Origin: Streptomyces sp. NBC_01803
GTDB taxonomy: Bacteria > Actinomycetota > Actinomycetes > Streptomycetales > Streptomycetaceae
NCBI RefSeq assembly: GCF_035917415.1
Contig: NZ_CP109073.1
Span: forward strand, 1,426,001-1,490,000
Direction: 5' to 3'
DNA: 64,000 bases
Under the pieces are notes generated by a model that was given only the letters and a program-made list of their open reading frames with translations, was not told the origin of the DNA and made no database searches. Both the position numbers and the translations under genes were made by a program. This document shows positions 8,761-18,899 of this stretch, piece by piece. How positions within the stretch are numbered: position 1 is the stretch's first letter; each line of letters opens with the position of its first letter.

Positions 8761-9690
8761 ATGGAACACCATCGGACATCCGGCGAAGAAGCGAAAGAAG
8801 CCGAGGAAACGTCACTGCGCGCGCTGGCGCGGCTGCGCCCCGGCGCCCCCGTCGACCTGGCCGCCATCCCGTCCGACGCCACCCCCGGCTTCGCCGGCGC
8901 CAAGGCCGCGGGCCGCGCGGAGACCGCCGCCATGGGCGCCGAACTGGCCGCGCTCCAGGAGCGGTTGTACGCGGCGGCCACGGGCGGCGACCGCCGCCGG
9001 CTGCTGCTGGTCCTGCAGGGCATGGACACCTCGGGCAAGGGCGGCACGGTCAAGCACGTCGCCGGGCAGGTCAATCCATCCGGCTGCCGCATCCAAGCCT
9101 TCAAGGCGCCGACCGAGGAGGAGCGGGCCCAGCACTTCCTGTGGCGGGTGACCAGGGCGCTGCCGAAGGCCGGCGAGATCGGCGTCTTCGACCGCTCGCA
9201 CTACGAGGACGTGCTGGTGGTCCGCGTCCACGGCCTGGTGCCCGAGCCGGTCTGGACGCGGCGCTACGACGAGATCAACGCCTGGGAACGGGCGCTGGCC
9301 GACGACGGCGTCACGTTCGTGAAGGTCTTCCTCCACATCGGCCACGAGGAGCAGCGCGAGCGGCTGCTGGCCCGGCTCGACAAGCCGCACAAGCACTGGA
9401 AGTTCGACGCGGGCGACATCGAGGAACGCCGGCGGTGGCCGGAGTACCAGCGGGCGTACGCCGCCGCCCTGGAGCGCTGCTCGACCGACGCGGCGCCCTG
9501 GTACGTCGTGCCCGCCGACCGCAAGTGGTACCGGAACTGGGCGGTCAGCCGCCTGCTGCTGGAGCATCTGCGCGCGCTCGACCCCCCGTACCCGACGGGC
9601 GACTTCGACGTGGCCGCGATCCGCGCGCGGCTGCGCGCGGAGAAGGCGGAAGCGAAGGTTGCGAAAGCGAAACCTCAAGCCCAGCTCTGA
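8761..9690 (+). CDS. ppk2: Polyphosphate kinase 2 family protein
   Basis: A 309-residue PPK2-type enzyme that moves phosphate between polyphosphate and nucleotides. The Walker A-like loop is GMDTSGKGG (87-95). The Walker B region has FDRSHYEDVLVVRVH (143-157), and the lid helix has YDEINAWER. KFDAGDIEERRRWPEY and WYVVPADRKWYRNW are family-wide C-terminal signatures. Length matches single-domain PPK2; whether it is class I, II or III cannot be told. A Lys/Ala-rich tail ends the protein. It lies 13 bp behind zapE, so the pair is probably cotranscribed. Confidence 0.93.
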   Translation: MEHHRTSGEEAKEAEETSLRALARLRPGAPVDLAAIPSDATPGFAGAKAAGRAETAAMGAELAALQERLYAAATGGDRRRLLLVLQGMDTSGKGGTVKHVAGQVNPSGCRIQAFKAPTEEERAQHFLWRVTRALPKAGEIGVFDRSHYEDVLVVRVHGLVPEPVWTRRYDEINAWERALADDGVTFVKVFLHIGHEEQRERLLARLDKPHKHWKFDAGDIEERRRWPEYQRAYAAALERCSTDAAPWYVVPADRKWYRNWAVSRLLLEHLRALDPPYPTGDFDVAAIRARLRAEKAEAKVAKAKPQAQL

Positions 9691-9783
9691 AACACCCCGC
9701 CCCAGGGTTCCGGGCGCGCGCGGCGGGAGAAAACTAGCTCACGCACACACGGTGCGAACAACTGTCCTTCTGGGGAGGCGGAC

Positions 9784-10617
9784 ATGGAGCGGCTGGGGAC
9801 GGGGATCGGGTGGAGACCCGACATCGCCGACGATATAGCGGAGCTGCCGGGGGTCGACTGGGTCGAGGTGGTCGCGGAGAACGTTTGCGCGGGCCATCTT
9901 CCCGAGCCCCTGACGCACTTGCGCCGCCGCGGCACCACGGTGGTGCCGCACGGCGTGTCGCTGGGCCTCGGCGGGGCCGAACGGCCCTCGCCGAGCGGCC
10001 TGATGGCACTCGCCGGGGTCGCGGAGGCGCTCGACGCGCCGCTGGTGACCGAACACATCGCGTTCGTCCGGGCCGGCGGGCCGCTGACCGGCACCCCGCG
10101 GCTGGAGGCCGGGCATCTGCTGCCCGTCCCCCGGACCAGGGACGCCCTGGACGTGCTGTGCGAGAACGTGCGGATCGCCCAGGAGGCGTTGCCCGTTCCC
10201 CTGGCGCTGGAGAACATCGCGGCGCTGTTCGGGTGGCCGGACGAGGAGTTGACGGAGGGCCAGTTCCTCCGGGAGCTCGTGGAGCGGACCGGCGTCCGGC
10301 TGCTGATCGACGTGGCGAACCTGTACACCAACCACGTCAACCGCGGCGAGGACCCGGCCGCCGCGCTCGACGCGCTGCCGCTGGACGCGATCGCCTATGT
10401 GCACGTCGCCGGCGGCGTCGAACGGGACGGGGTCTGGCACGACAGCCACGCCCACCCGGTCCCGCCGCAGGTGCTGGCGGTGCTGGACGAGCTGTGCGCC
10501 CGGACCACGCCGCCCGGGGTGCTGCTCGAACGCGACGACGCCTTCCCGCCAAGGGAGGAGCTGGCCGCCGAGCTGGCGGCGATCCGCGCGGTGGCCGAGG
10601 CGGTGCGCCGTGGCTGA
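9784..10617 (+). CDS. MNIO (DUF692) family iron-dependent enzyme
   Basis: A 277-residue TIM-barrel protein of the DUF692 family, now called MNIO (multinuclear non-heme iron-dependent oxidative enzymes). Members such as MbnB and TglH modify cysteine-containing peptides. Likely metal ligands are His56 ([11 protein letters not shown]), Glu90-His91 (TEHIAF), Glu143-Asn144 (LENIAAL), Asp176/Asn179 ([12 protein letters not shown]), His207 (VHVAGG), the HDSHAH run at 219-224 and Glu249. Every motif seen in active members is present. The ATG has GGAGGCGG just upstream. It overlaps the next gene by 8 bp and is first in a three-gene unit ending in a Gly/Cys-tail protein, its probable substrate or partner. 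Function is inferred from context. Confidence 0.9.
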   Translation: MERLGTGIGWRPDIADDIAELPGVDWVEVVAENVCAGHLPEPLTHLRRRGTTVVPHGVSLGLGGAERPSPSGLMALAGVAEALDAPLVTEHIAFVRAGGPLTGTPRLEAGHLLPVPRTRDALDVLCENVRIAQEALPVPLALENIAALFGWPDEELTEGQFLRELVERTGVRLLIDVANLYTNHVNRGEDPAAALDALPLDAIAYVHVAGGVERDGVWHDSHAHPVPPQVLAVLDELCARTTPPGVLLERDDAFPPREELAAELAAIRAVAEAVRRG

Positions 10618-11035
10618 CACCACCGAGGCCCGGCACCGGCTCGCCATCGCGCAGGCGGCGCTGCTGAGCGCGCTCACCGCCGGCGGCCCCGTGCCGGACG
10701 GCTTCGACCGGGCGCGGCTGCGCGTCCAGCGGGAGGCGCTGGCCGCCAAACGGGCCGACGTCCTCGCCAAGGTGGCGCCCGAGCTGCCGCGCGCCCTGGG
10801 CGACGGATACCGGCCCGCGGCGCTCGCCTGGGCCCGTTCCCACCCGCTGACCGGCGGATACGGCCAGGACGCCGCCGCCCTGGCCCGGCACGCGCTGGAC
10901 ACCGGCGCGGTGACCGACGGGCCGGCGCGCCGGCGCCTGGCGCAGTGGCTGCGCGAGCGCGGCGCCGCCACCACCCCAACCCGCCGGATCGGGCGGCTGC
11001 TGTCCGCCGCCGGCTTCTCAAGGAAAGGAAGGTGA
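10610..11035 (+). CDS. Small MNIO partner protein, helical, unknown function
   Basis: A 141-residue, Ala/Arg/Leu-rich, probably all-helical soluble protein. The GTG start lies inside the MNIO gene (GTGGCTGA, 8-bp overlap), implying tight translational coupling and near-equal expression. It has no cysteine and no membrane segment. Repeating helices are suggested by [33 protein letters not shown] and [18 protein letters not shown]. By position and size it resembles the partner subunits that hold the precursor for MNIO enzymes in known peptide pathways. I do not recognise a named domain, so that role is inference. Confidence 0.8.
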   Translation: MADTTEARHRLAIAQAALLSALTAGGPVPDGFDRARLRVQREALAAKRADVLAKVAPELPRALGDGYRPAALAWARSHPLTGGYGQDAAALARHALDTGAVTDGPARRRLAQWLRERGAATTPTRRIGRLLSAAGFSRKGR

Positions 11036-11040
11036 GGGCG

Positions 11041-11961
11041 ATGATCGCGCTCGTCGACGTCGCCACGTGCGCGGCGGTGATCGGCCTGGTCCACCTCGGC
11101 ACCGTGTCCGCCCGCGCCCGCCGGGAGGCCGCCAAGGGGCACGCCGGTGTCCCCGCCACGGTCTACGAGGTCGCCTTCCTCACCGGCGGATCCCGAAGGG
11201 TCGCCACCACCGTGCTGTGCGCGATGTGGGAGAAGCGCCGCATCAGCGTCGAGGGCGACCGCGTCCGCGTCCTGCTGCCGACCGCCGACGACGAGGTGGA
11301 GCGGGCCCTGCTGGGCTGCTTCACGAGCTGGGACGAGTCGCTGCCCGAGATCCGTGCCGCCCTGATCCGCAGCGCGGCCGTGCAGGCGATCGGCGACCGG
11401 GTCGCGGCACGCGGCCTGCTGTGGCGCCCGGAGCTGTACCGCCCCTGGCGGCGGGCGGCGATGCTGAGCAGGCTGCTGCTCTTCGTCCTGGTCCCGGTCG
11501 CCGCCATCACGACCGAGTACTGGGCGATACCCGTGGCGGTCGTCGGGGTGTTCACCGGGATGTTCCTCAGCGCCCCGCGCGGCATGGTGACGAACGCGGG
11601 ACGCAGTGCGCTGATCGGCCTGCGCCGGAACAAGCCCTTCGCCTCGCACGGACTGGCCGCGCTGGTCGCCATGAGCGGCACCGCCGCGGTGCCCGACGCG
11701 GCACTGCGCTCCCAGCTCAGCGCCACCGTCAGGACCGGCGCCGGCACCGGCACCGGCGGCTCGTCGAGCACCACCTGGAGCGCCGCGTGCGGTGCCTCGG
11801 GCGGCGGCGGCAGCGGCAGCGGCAGCGGTGGAGGCTCCGGCGGCGGTTCGAGCTGCGGAGGGGGCTCGGGCTGCGGCGGCGGGGGCTCCAGCTGTGGTGG
11901 AGGAGGAGGGGGCGGCTGCGGGGGTGGTGGCGGCGGCTGCGGCGGGGGCGGGGGCGGTTAG
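11041..11961 (+). CDS. TIGR04222-like membrane protein with Gly/Ser/Cys tail
   Basis: A 306-residue protein. A hydrophobic N-terminal segment (about 1-20) is followed by a soluble part with repeated AAxxR elements. Paired membrane segments occupy about 143-176 (LLLFVLVPVAAI, IPVAVVGVFTGMFL). From about residue 233 the chain becomes a low-complexity Gly/Ser tail with cysteines at 250, 272, 278, 285, 293 and 300, ending in poly-Gly. This layout matches what I recall as the TIGR04222 family. ATG at 11041 is chosen since AGGAAGG sits 8 nt upstream; an in-frame GTG at 11032 lies in that site. It starts 5 bp after its neighbour's stop. The tail looks like a precursor region for the MNIO enzyme or a metal-binding arm. 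Confidence 0.85.
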   Translation: MIALVDVATCAAVIGLVHLGTVSARARREAAKGHAGVPATVYEVAFLTGGSRRVATTVLCAMWEKRRISVEGDRVRVLLPTADDEVERALLGCFTSWDESLPEIRAALIRSAAVQAIGDRVAARGLLWRPELYRPWRRAAMLSRLLLFVLVPVAAITTEYWAIPVAVVGVFTGMFLSAPRGMVTNAGRSALIGLRRNKPFASHGLAALVAMSGTAAVPDAALRSQLSATVRTGAGTGTGGSSSTTWSAACGASGGGGSGSGSGGGSGGGSSCGGGSGCGGGGSSCGGGGGGGCGGGGGGCGGGGGG

Positions 11962-11982
11962 GCCCCCACCGGGACCGGCGGC

Positions 11983-12471
<489 letters not shown>

Positions 12472-12505
12472 GGCGCTCTCCTCGTCCGTTGTGACCGGGC
12501 CCGCG

Positions 12506-13216
12506 TCAGGCCAGGCCGGCGATCAGCTCGGCCACCGGCTTGCGGCGGCCGGTGTAGAAGGGGATCTCCTCGCGGACGTGGCGCCTGGCCTCGGAGCCGC
12601 GCAGGTGGCGCATCAGGTCCACGACGCGGTGCAGCTCGTCCGCCTCGAAGGCGAGGACCCACTCGTAGTCGCCCAGCGAGAAGGAGGCGACCGTGTTGGC
12701 CCGCACGTCCGGGAAGTCCCGGGCCATCTTGCCGTGGTCCGCCAGCATCCGGCGGCGGTCCTCGTCGGGCAGCAGATACCACTCGTAGGAGCGGACGAAC
12801 GGGTACACGCTCACGTAGTCGCGGGGCCGCTCGTCGGCCAGGAAGGCCGGGATGTGCGACTTGTTGAACTCGGCCGGGCGGTGCAGGGCCATGTTCGACC
12901 AGACCGGCTCCAGCGCCCGGCCCAGCCGCGTCCGGCGGAAGAGGTTGTACGCCTCCTGGAGCGCGTCCGCGGTCTCCGCGTGCCACCAGATCATCACGTC
13001 CGCGTCGGCGCGCAGTCCGGAGACGTCGTAGGTGCCGCGCACCGTGACGTCCTTGGCGGCGAGCTGCTCGAAGAGCTCGGTCACCTCGTCCCCGAAGCCG
13101 GTGCGGTCCTCGGGCAGCGCCTCGCGCAGCCGGAAGACGGACCACAGGGTGTAACGGATGACGTCGTTGAGCTCCTTGGCGCGCTTGCCCAAGGGCCTGT
13201 CGGGTGCAGCAGTCAT
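12506..13216 (-). CDS. hemQ: Coproheme decarboxylase (chlorite-dismutase fold)
   Basis: A 236-residue chlorite-dismutase-like protein that decarboxylates coproheme III to heme b with peroxide, the last step of the coproporphyrin-dependent route. Recognisable segments are [17 protein letters not shown] near the N-terminus, [33 protein letters not shown] and [13 protein letters not shown]. The catalytic Tyr of actinobacterial enzymes should be in the [11 protein letters not shown] region, but I cannot assign which one. The ATG is set by GGGGGAGAA 7 nt upstream. It lies 17 bp after hemY and 34 bp before gpx, in one apparent operon. Confidence 0.95.
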   Translation of the reverse strand: MTAAPDRPLGKRAKELNDVIRYTLWSVFRLREALPEDRTGFGDEVTELFEQLAAKDVTVRGTYDVSGLRADADVMIWWHAETADALQEAYNLFRRTRLGRALEPVWSNMALHRPAEFNKSHIPAFLADERPRDYVSVYPFVRSYEWYLLPDEDRRRMLADHGKMARDFPDVRANTVASFSLGDYEWVLAFEADELHRVVDLMRHLRGSEARRHVREEIPFYTGRRKPVAELIAGLA

Positions 13217-13233
13217 ACGGCCATTCTCCCCCG

Positions 13234-14637
13234 CTACTCGGCGGCCTCGTCCCGCGGTCCCGGCGGCAAGGTACGCAGCAGGTCGCTGGCGGCCCGGTGG
13301 GCGCCGGCGACGCACGCCGGGATTCCGACGCCCTCGTAGGCCGCGCCGCACAGCGCCACCCCGGGCAGCGCGTCGAGATAGCCGCGGACCCGGGCCACCC
13401 GGGCGAAGTGGCCGACGGTGTACTGCGGCAGCCCGTCGATCCAGCGGGTCACTCGCGAGTCGACCGGCTTGACGGCCAGCCCGGTGGCATCGCCCAGGTC
13501 CTCCAGGGCGGCCCGCACCAGCTCGCCGTCGTCCCAGCCGAGCGGCCCCTCCTCGCCGTAGCGGCCGATGGAGACGCGCAGCAGGAAGAGGTCGGGATCG
13601 GCCGCGGCGGCCCAGTCCCACTTGCCGCTGGTGAACGTGGCCGCCTTGATGGTGCGTCCGTCCACCGCGGGCACCAGGAAGCCGCTGCCGCGCGGCAGCC
13701 GGGCCAGGTCGGCGCGCCGGAAGGCGAGAGTGACGATGGCCATCGAGGCGTACTCGACGGCGGCCAGCTCACCGGCCGCCGCGGGCGCCTCGGCGGCCAG
13801 CAGCCGTGCGGCGGCCCCGGCCGGGACGGCGAGCACCACGCCGTCGGCGGCCAGCGAGCGGCCGTCGTCCAGCGCCGCCGCCCAGCCCCTGGCCGTGCGG
13901 CGCAAGCCGGTGACGGAGATACCGGTCTCCAGCGCGGCGCCCTGCTCCCGGCAGGCGTGGGCGACCGCCTCGGCGAGCGTCCCGACACCTCCCTCGATGC
14001 CGGTGAACACCGGCCGCGCGGGGCCGTCCTCGGGCGACTGGCGCTGGAGGGAGCGGACGGCGGCGAGCAGCGAGTCGTGCTCGCGGGCCGCTTCGAAGAG
14101 GCGCGGCATCGCGGAGCGCAGCGAGATCCGGTAGGCGTCGCCGGCGTAGACCCCGCCGAGCAGGGGATCGACGAGCCGGTCCACGACCTCGTTGCCCATG
14201 CGCTCGGCGACCAGGCGGCCGACGGCGGTGTCCTCGCCGAGGTCGAGCGGGGGCAGCTCGGTGTCGCGGGCGATCTGGGCCAGCCCCGCGTCGGAGAGCA
14301 CCCCGGCCAGGGCGGCGGCCGTCGCGGGCACGCCCATCACCTGCCCCCGCGGCATCGGGCGCAGGGCCCCTCTGGTCCAGATCGCGGCGCTGGTCACCGC
14401 GGGCGGGCGCAGCGCGTCGCCGAGGCCGACGGCGCGGGCCAGGTCCACGCCCTCGGGACGGCGGGCCAGAATCGATTCGGCGCCGAGGTCCACCCGGACC
14501 CCGCCGACCTGCCCGGTGCGGAGCTTGCCGCCCAGGTGCCCCGAGGTCTCCAGGAGGGTGACCCGGACCCCGGCGGTCAGCAGCCGGTGAGCGGCGGCGA
14601 GACCGGAAATCCCGCCGCCGACGACGATCACATGCAT
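13234..14637 (-). CDS. hemY: Coproporphyrinogen/protoporphyrinogen III oxidase
   Basis: A 467-residue FAD-dependent oxidase. The dinucleotide-binding motif GGGISG is at residues 7-12, followed by [14 protein letters not shown]. The rest matches the monoamine-oxidase-like HemY/HemG family, with [21 protein letters not shown] in the middle and [21 protein letters not shown] as the C-terminal FAD segment. In Gram-positive bacteria this enzyme oxidises coproporphyrinogen III. The presence of hemQ next door argues for that substrate. The ATG gives the canonical MHVIVVGGG start; a longer frame to 14775 has no homology-like sequence. Confidence 0.95.
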   Translation of the reverse strand: MHVIVVGGGISGLAAAHRLLTAGVRVTLLETSGHLGGKLRTGQVGGVRVDLGAESILARRPEGVDLARAVGLGDALRPPAVTSAAIWTRGALRPMPRGQVMGVPATAAALAGVLSDAGLAQIARDTELPPLDLGEDTAVGRLVAERMGNEVVDRLVDPLLGGVYAGDAYRISLRSAMPRLFEAAREHDSLLAAVRSLQRQSPEDGPARPVFTGIEGGVGTLAEAVAHACREQGAALETGISVTGLRRTARGWAAALDDGRSLAADGVVLAVPAGAAARLLAAEAPAAAGELAAVEYASMAIVTLAFRRADLARLPRGSGFLVPAVDGRTIKAATFTSGKWDWAAAADPDLFLLRVSIGRYGEEGPLGWDDGELVRAALEDLGDATGLAVKPVDSRVTRWIDGLPQYTVGHFARVARVRGYLDALPGVALCGAAYEGVGIPACVAGAHRAASDLLRTLPPGPRDEAAE

Positions 14638-14863
14638 GTCTCCACTGTCGCAGACGCCCGGCCCGGCCCGGCGCGAGACCCTGGCGGGAAGGCTCAACGG
14701 CCGTGCGAACACTGGAAGTTGAAGAGAACGTAAGCACACGTATCCGGTCGTTCGGCACGGCGCCGGTGGCGCCACGCTTCGCCCGGTGATTCGGCGGGCG
14801 AGGCGCGGTCCCCCCGCGTTACCGTCATCGGTGCCGTCGCCGTCGCCGCCGGTGGGGTCGCCG
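14638..14863. other. hemE-hemY intergenic region
   Basis: This 226-bp spacer between hemE and hemY is long for two genes on one strand. It probably carries a separate promoter for hemY-hemQ-gpx. I see no convincing -10/-35 pair and no strong terminator hairpin. A frame open on the minus strand through it shows no recognisable protein. Confidence 0.4.
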
Positions 14864-15895
14864 TCAGCGAGCGGTCTGCTCGTGCACGTAGGCCACCAGA
14901 CGGCTGATGGCGTCGGGGTCGGTGTCGGGGAGCACGCCGTGGCCGAGGTTGAAGATGTGGCCCGGCAGCCCGGCGGCGGCGTCCAGCACGCGCCGGGCCT
15001 GGACCTCCACGGCCTCGCGCGGCGCGAACAACACGGCCGGGTCCAGGTTCCCCTGGAGGGCCTTGTCCGGGCCGACGCGGCGGGCCGCCTCGTCCAGCGG
15101 CACCCGCCAGTCGACGCCGACGACGTCCGCGCCCGCCTCGCCGAGCAGCCCGAGCAGCTCGCCGGTGCCGACGCCGAAGTGGATGCGCGGCACCCCGTAC
15201 CCGGCGACGGCGTCGAAGACCTTGGTGGAGGCGGGCAGCACCGCGCGCCGGTAGTCGGCCGGGGAGAGGGCGCCGACCCAGGAGTCGAAGAGCTGGACGG
15301 CGGAGACGCCGGCCTCGATCTGCACGGCGAGGAAGGCCGCCGTGATGCCCGCGAGCCGGTCGAGCAGCTCGGCCCACAGCTCCGGGTCCCCGTACATCAG
15401 GGCCTTGGTGTGCTCGTGGTTGCGCGACGGACCACCCTCGACCAGGTAGCTGGCGAGCGTGAAGGGGGCACCGGCGAAGCCGATCAGCGGGAGGTCGCCC
15501 AGCTCGCCGGTGACCATGCCCACAGCCTCCGTCACGTACTTGACGTCGTCCGGCTCCAGCGGGCGGAGCTGGGCGAGGTCGGCACGGCCGCGGATGGGCC
15601 GGGCGACGACGGGCCCGACACCGGGCTTGATGTCGAGGTCGACACCGATGGCCTTGAGCGGCACGACGATGTCGCTGAAGTAGATGGCGGCGTCGACGCC
15701 GTGCCTGCGCACCGGCTGGAGCGTGATCTCGGTGACCATGTCGGGGCGCATGCAGGAGTCGAGCATGGCGGTGCCCTCGCGGAGCTTGCGGTACTCGGGG
15801 AGGGAACGCCCGGCCTGGCGCATGAACCAGACGGGGGTATGCGGCACGGACTCGCGGCGGCAGGCGCGCAGGAACGCGGACTCGGTCACTGTCAC
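14864..15895 (-). CDS. hemE: Uroporphyrinogen decarboxylase
   Basis: A 343-residue enzyme that converts uroporphyrinogen III to coproporphyrinogen III. The N-terminus has the signature [35 protein letters not shown] supplies the catalytic Asp region, and [16 protein letters not shown] is the second family pattern. [10 protein letters not shown] and [16 protein letters not shown] complete the C-terminus. GTG at 15895 is taken as start because GGGAG lies 10 nt upstream; an in-frame GTG two codons later is less well placed. It diverges from the DUF3000 gene and heads the heme genes running leftward. Confidence 0.97.
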   Translation of the reverse strand: MTVTESAFLRACRRESVPHTPVWFMRQAGRSLPEYRKLREGTAMLDSCMRPDMVTEITLQPVRRHGVDAAIYFSDIVVPLKAIGVDLDIKPGVGPVVARPIRGRADLAQLRPLEPDDVKYVTEAVGMVTGELGDLPLIGFAGAPFTLASYLVEGGPSRNHEHTKALMYGDPELWAELLDRLAGITAAFLAVQIEAGVSAVQLFDSWVGALSPADYRRAVLPASTKVFDAVAGYGVPRIHFGVGTGELLGLLGEAGADVVGVDWRVPLDEAARRVGPDKALQGNLDPAVLFAPREAVEVQARRVLDAAAGLPGHIFNLGHGVLPDTDPDAISRLVAYVHEQTAR

Positions 15896-16025
15896 GGGAA
15901 GAAGTCTCCCATGCCCCGCGGATTGGCCGGGCGCGGGTGTGGCTACCGCCGGGCGGCCGTTCGGGCGCCTAGGGTTACCGGCCATGGCAGCGTCTCGAAC
16001 CCACCAGGCGGAGGAGTCCGGAGAT

Positions 16026-16616
16026 ATGAACGACCCTGGTGTAGCGGGTCCGTTCGCCTTCCGGGAGGCGGTGGCCGCGCTGGAGGCGGCCCGGCCGAGG
16101 TCCGAGGTGCGGCTGTCCCCGCTCCCGGCGCCGCGGCGGCTGGCGCCGTTCGCGCACGCGCTGGCGGCGACGGTGGGCGCGGACGGGGAGGAGCTGGCCG
16201 ACGGCCGTTTCGTCCTGCTGCACGATCCGGCCGGTCAGGAATCGTGGCAGGGGGAGTTCCGGGTCGTGACGCTGGCCCGCGCCGACCTCGAACCGGAGCT
16301 GGCCGCCGACCCATTGCTGCCGGAGGTGGCGTGGTCATGGCTGACGGAGTCGCTCGACCTCCGCGCCCTGACGTACCGCGAGGCCAACGGGACGGTGACG
16401 CGGGCGGGTTCGAGCTTCTTCGGCGGTCTGGCCGACCGGCCCGCGCGCGCGGAGCTGGAATTGCGCGCGTCCTGGACGCCCGCGGACCCGGCCGAGGTGG
16501 GCGGACATCTGCTGGCCTGGTGCGGTCTGCTGGCGCAGAGCGCGGGCCTGCCGCCGGAGACGAGCGGCCCCGCGGTGACGGCTCTTCCCCGCCGCCGGGG
16601 CCCCCGTCCGGCGTGA
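16026..16616 (+). CDS. DUF3000 domain protein
   Basis: A 196-residue protein of the actinobacterial DUF3000 family, function unknown. It carries [37 protein letters not shown] in shortened form, [14 protein letters not shown] and a [15 protein letters not shown] segment, in the order typical of the family. No membrane segment or catalytic motif is apparent. ATG at 16026 has an ideal GGAGGAG 9 nt upstream. An in-frame ATG at 15984 (MAASRTHQ) is also possible, as homologues often carry a longer acidic N-terminus. It is divergent from hemE, a pairing that seems conserved in streptomycetes from memory. Confidence 0.88.
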   Translation: MNDPGVAGPFAFREAVAALEAARPRSEVRLSPLPAPRRLAPFAHALAATVGADGEELADGRFVLLHDPAGQESWQGEFRVVTLARADLEPELAADPLLPEVAWSWLTESLDLRALTYREANGTVTRAGSSFFGGLADRPARAELELRASWTPADPAEVGGHLLAWCGLLAQSAGLPPETSGPAVTALPRRRGPRPA

Positions 16617-16645
16617 GCGGGACGGACGGCGCGGGGGCGGGTCCG

Positions 16646-16675
16646 GAATGACGAATCACCGGTTCGTGATCATTC
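16646..16675. other. Nested inverted repeat downstream of DUF3000
   Basis: Inner arms ATCAC (16655-16659) and GTGAT (16666-16670) flank CGGTTC. Outer arms GAATG (16646-16650) and CATTC (16671-16675) extend the stem with a 4-nt bulge on the left. It lies 30-60 bp after the DUF3000 stop and 115 bp before the response-regulator start. It could be a weak terminator or an operator. It lacks a T-tract. Confidence 0.45.
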
Positions 16676-16790
16676 TCTAAAGCCGCCGGAGATTCCTGCC
16701 GAAGAGGTTCAGTGACCCTTCCATCCGGATCGCCCCGACTCCTCCCCAGGAGTCTGATCCGTCCTCACCCCACCCCTCTCGGGAGGCCCG

Positions 16791-17450
16791 GTGTCTGTTC
16801 TTCTTGAGCACCCCACAAGCCTCGTCGCCTACCGCCCCAACAAGCCGACGGCCATGGTCGTCGTGGCCGACCCTCGTGTCCGTTCCACCGTGACCCGCCA
16901 CCTGTGGGCTCTCGGCGTCCGGGACGTCATCGAGGCGTCGTCCATCGCCGAGGCCCGTCCCCGTGTCGCGAATCCGCGCGACATCTGTGTAGCCGACGTC
17001 CATCTCCCCGACGGATCGGGGCTGACCCTGCTGTCCGAGACCCGGGCGGCGGGCTGGCCCAACGGTCTGGCCCTCTCCGCCGCCGACGACATCGGCGCCG
17101 TCCGCAACGCCCTGGCCGGAGGCGTCAAGGGCTATGTCGTCACCGGCACCCGCAACAATCTCGGTCCACCTTCCCGGCACGGCGCGGCCCACCTCGGCGG
17201 CGCGGCCCGGATGCACCGTCGCCAGCCCGGCGCCCCGGCGCATCAGGGCGGGTACCGGGAGCTTTCCGGGCGCGAGGTCGAGGTGCTGCGGCTGGTGGCG
17301 GAGGGCCAGTCGAACAAGGCCATCGGCGTCTCCATGGGGCTGTCCGCCCTGACCGTCAAGAGCCACCTCGCCCGTATCGCCCGCAAGCTCGGCACGGGAG
17401 ACCGGGCCGGGATGGTCGCCGTCGCCCTCCGTACCGGAATCATTCACTGA
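16791..17450 (+). CDS. Atypical LuxR/NarL-family response regulator
   Basis: A 219-residue regulator with a receiver-like N-terminus and a LuxR-type HTH (about 155-215: REVEVLRLVAEGQSNKAIG, ALTVKSHLARIARKLG). The probable phospho-acceptor is Asp69 in VADVHLPDGSGL. The usual acidic pair at the first strand is reduced (VVVADPRV), and the conserved receiver Lys near strand 5 is replaced by a Thr-Gly-Thr run (GYVVTGT). Phosphorylation may therefore be weak or absent. No sensor kinase is adjacent. GTG start with GGGAGG 4-5 nt upstream. The sequence closely resembles a streptomycete core regulator I recall near hemE and rnd. Confidence 0.9.
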   Translation: MSVLLEHPTSLVAYRPNKPTAMVVVADPRVRSTVTRHLWALGVRDVIEASSIAEARPRVANPRDICVADVHLPDGSGLTLLSETRAAGWPNGLALSAADDIGAVRNALAGGVKGYVVTGTRNNLGPPSRHGAAHLGGAARMHRRQPGAPAHQGGYRELSGREVEVLRLVAEGQSNKAIGVSMGLSALTVKSHLARIARKLGTGDRAGMVAVALRTGIIH

Positions 17451-17549
17451 GAAGGCACCGATTCGTCACCCCCGGCCCCTTGCCGCAGGGCGGGCGCCGG
17501 GGGCGCGCGGAGACGTCGTGCACCATGCGCACACAGTTACCCTTGACAG

Positions 17550-18812
17550 GTGACCGACGCCCAGCAGACAGCCGAAACAGCCTCCGGACTCTCCACCTCT
17601 GAGCCGTCGGGCCCGGCGCCGGTCCCTCTGCTGGCCCCCCGCGAGGGCGTGCCACCGGTCATCACGGACGACGCCGCGCTCGCCGAAGCCGTCGCCGCCT
17701 TCGCGGCGGGCACCGGCCCCGTCGCCGTCGACGCCGAGCGCGCCTCCGGGTATCGGTACGGGCAGCGCGCCTATCTCGTCCAGCTCCGCCGCGAGGGCGC
17801 GGGCACCGCGCTCATCGACCCCATCGCCTGCCCCGATCTCTCCGGGCTCGGCTCCGTGCTTCTCGCCAGCGAGTGGGTGCTGCACGCGGCGACCCAGGAT
17901 CTGCCGTGTCTGCGGGACATAGGCATGGTGCCCACCCGGCTCTTCGACACCGAGCTGGCCGGCCGGCTCGCGGGCTTCGCCCGGGTCGGCCTCGGCGTGA
18001 TGGTGGAGACCGTTCTCGGCTACAGCCTGGAGAAGGGCCACTCCGCCGTCGACTGGTCCAGCCGCCCCTTGCCCGAGCCGTGGCTGCGGTACGCCGCGCT
18101 GGACGTGGAGTTGTTGACCGACCTGCGGGACGCGCTGGAGGAGGAGCTGACACGGCAGGGGAAGCTGGAGTGGGCGCTGGAGGAGTTCGCCGCCATCGCC
18201 GCCGCTCCCCCGCCGCCGCCCCGCAAAGACCCCTGGCGCCGCACCTCGGGCGTGCACAAGGTGCGCAGGCGCCGACAGCTCGCTGTGGTCAGGGAGCTGT
18301 GGAGCGCGCGGGACCAGGTCGCCCAGCGGCGCGACCTGTCCCCGGGCAAGGTGCTGTCGGACGCGGCGATCGTCGCCGCCGCCCAGGCCATGCCCGCCGA
18401 TGTGCGTGCGCTCGCCGGGCTGCACGGCTTCGGCCACCGGATGGGCCGCCGCCAGCTCCAGCAGTGGCAGACGGCGATCGACCGGGCCCGGGAGCTGGCC
18501 GAGGCCGAGCTGCCGCAGCCGAGCCAGCCGACCGCCGGCCCGCCGCCGCCGCGGGCCTGGGCCGAGAAGGACCCGGCCGCCGCGGCCCGGCTGACGGCGG
18601 CGCGGGCCGCCGTGACGGCGCACGCCGAGGAGCTGAATCTCCCACAGGAGAACCTGCTGGCACCCGATGTGGTCCGCCGGCTGTGCTGGGAGCCCCCGGC
18701 GGACCCGGCTCCCGAGCGGGTCGCCCAGGCCCTGCGACTGCTCGGTGCCCGCGAGTGGCAGATCGCCCAGACGGCCGACCTCCTGACCGGGGCTCTCGCC
18801 GAGAGCGCGTAG
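17550..18812 (+). CDS. rnd: Ribonuclease D-like 3'-5' exonuclease with HRDC domain
   Basis: A 420-residue DEDD-family RNase for 3' trimming of stable RNA. Exo I is VAVDAERASGYRYGQRAYL, with D and E as metal ligands. Exo II is LHAATQDLPCLRD and Exo III is LRYAALDVELLTDL, with the Tyr of the DEDDy type. After a Pro-rich linker (PPPPPRKDPWRRTSG) comes an HRDC domain of about 80 residues (VVRELWSARDQVAQ). A second helical segment with a Pro-rich lead-in ends the protein. The GTG start has little spare upstream space; a Thr/Ser-rich N-terminal tail of about 35 residues is typical of the genus. Confidence 0.93.
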   Translation: MTDAQQTAETASGLSTSEPSGPAPVPLLAPREGVPPVITDDAALAEAVAAFAAGTGPVAVDAERASGYRYGQRAYLVQLRREGAGTALIDPIACPDLSGLGSVLLASEWVLHAATQDLPCLRDIGMVPTRLFDTELAGRLAGFARVGLGVMVETVLGYSLEKGHSAVDWSSRPLPEPWLRYAALDVELLTDLRDALEEELTRQGKLEWALEEFAAIAAAPPPPPRKDPWRRTSGVHKVRRRRQLAVVRELWSARDQVAQRRDLSPGKVLSDAAIVAAAQAMPADVRALAGLHGFGHRMGRRQLQQWQTAIDRARELAEAELPQPSQPTAGPPPPRAWAEKDPAAAARLTAARAAVTAHAEELNLPQENLLAPDVVRRLCWEPPADPAPERVAQALRLLGAREWQIAQTADLLTGALAESA

Positions 18813-18899
18813 CGGCCTCGCGGCGGGCGCGTAACGGGGGCTTTGCGCCAAGTCGGTTCGAATCGCGATGTGACGTACGACGCTGGGCATCGTCCGGCC

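Noticed and set aside
6795..9104. A 769-codon minus-strand frame ending in the reductase gene
   Set aside because: Only the last 254 codons resemble a protein. The rest is antisense to zapE and ppk2.
11792..11961. Gly-rich 3' end as a non-coding simple repeat
   Set aside because: The frame is continuous with a conserved membrane protein, and cysteines occur at regular places, so it is kept as coding.
18850..18870. GGTTCGAATC resembling a tRNA T-loop
   Set aside because: Flanking bases do not pair to form a T stem or acceptor stem. No tRNA fold is possible.
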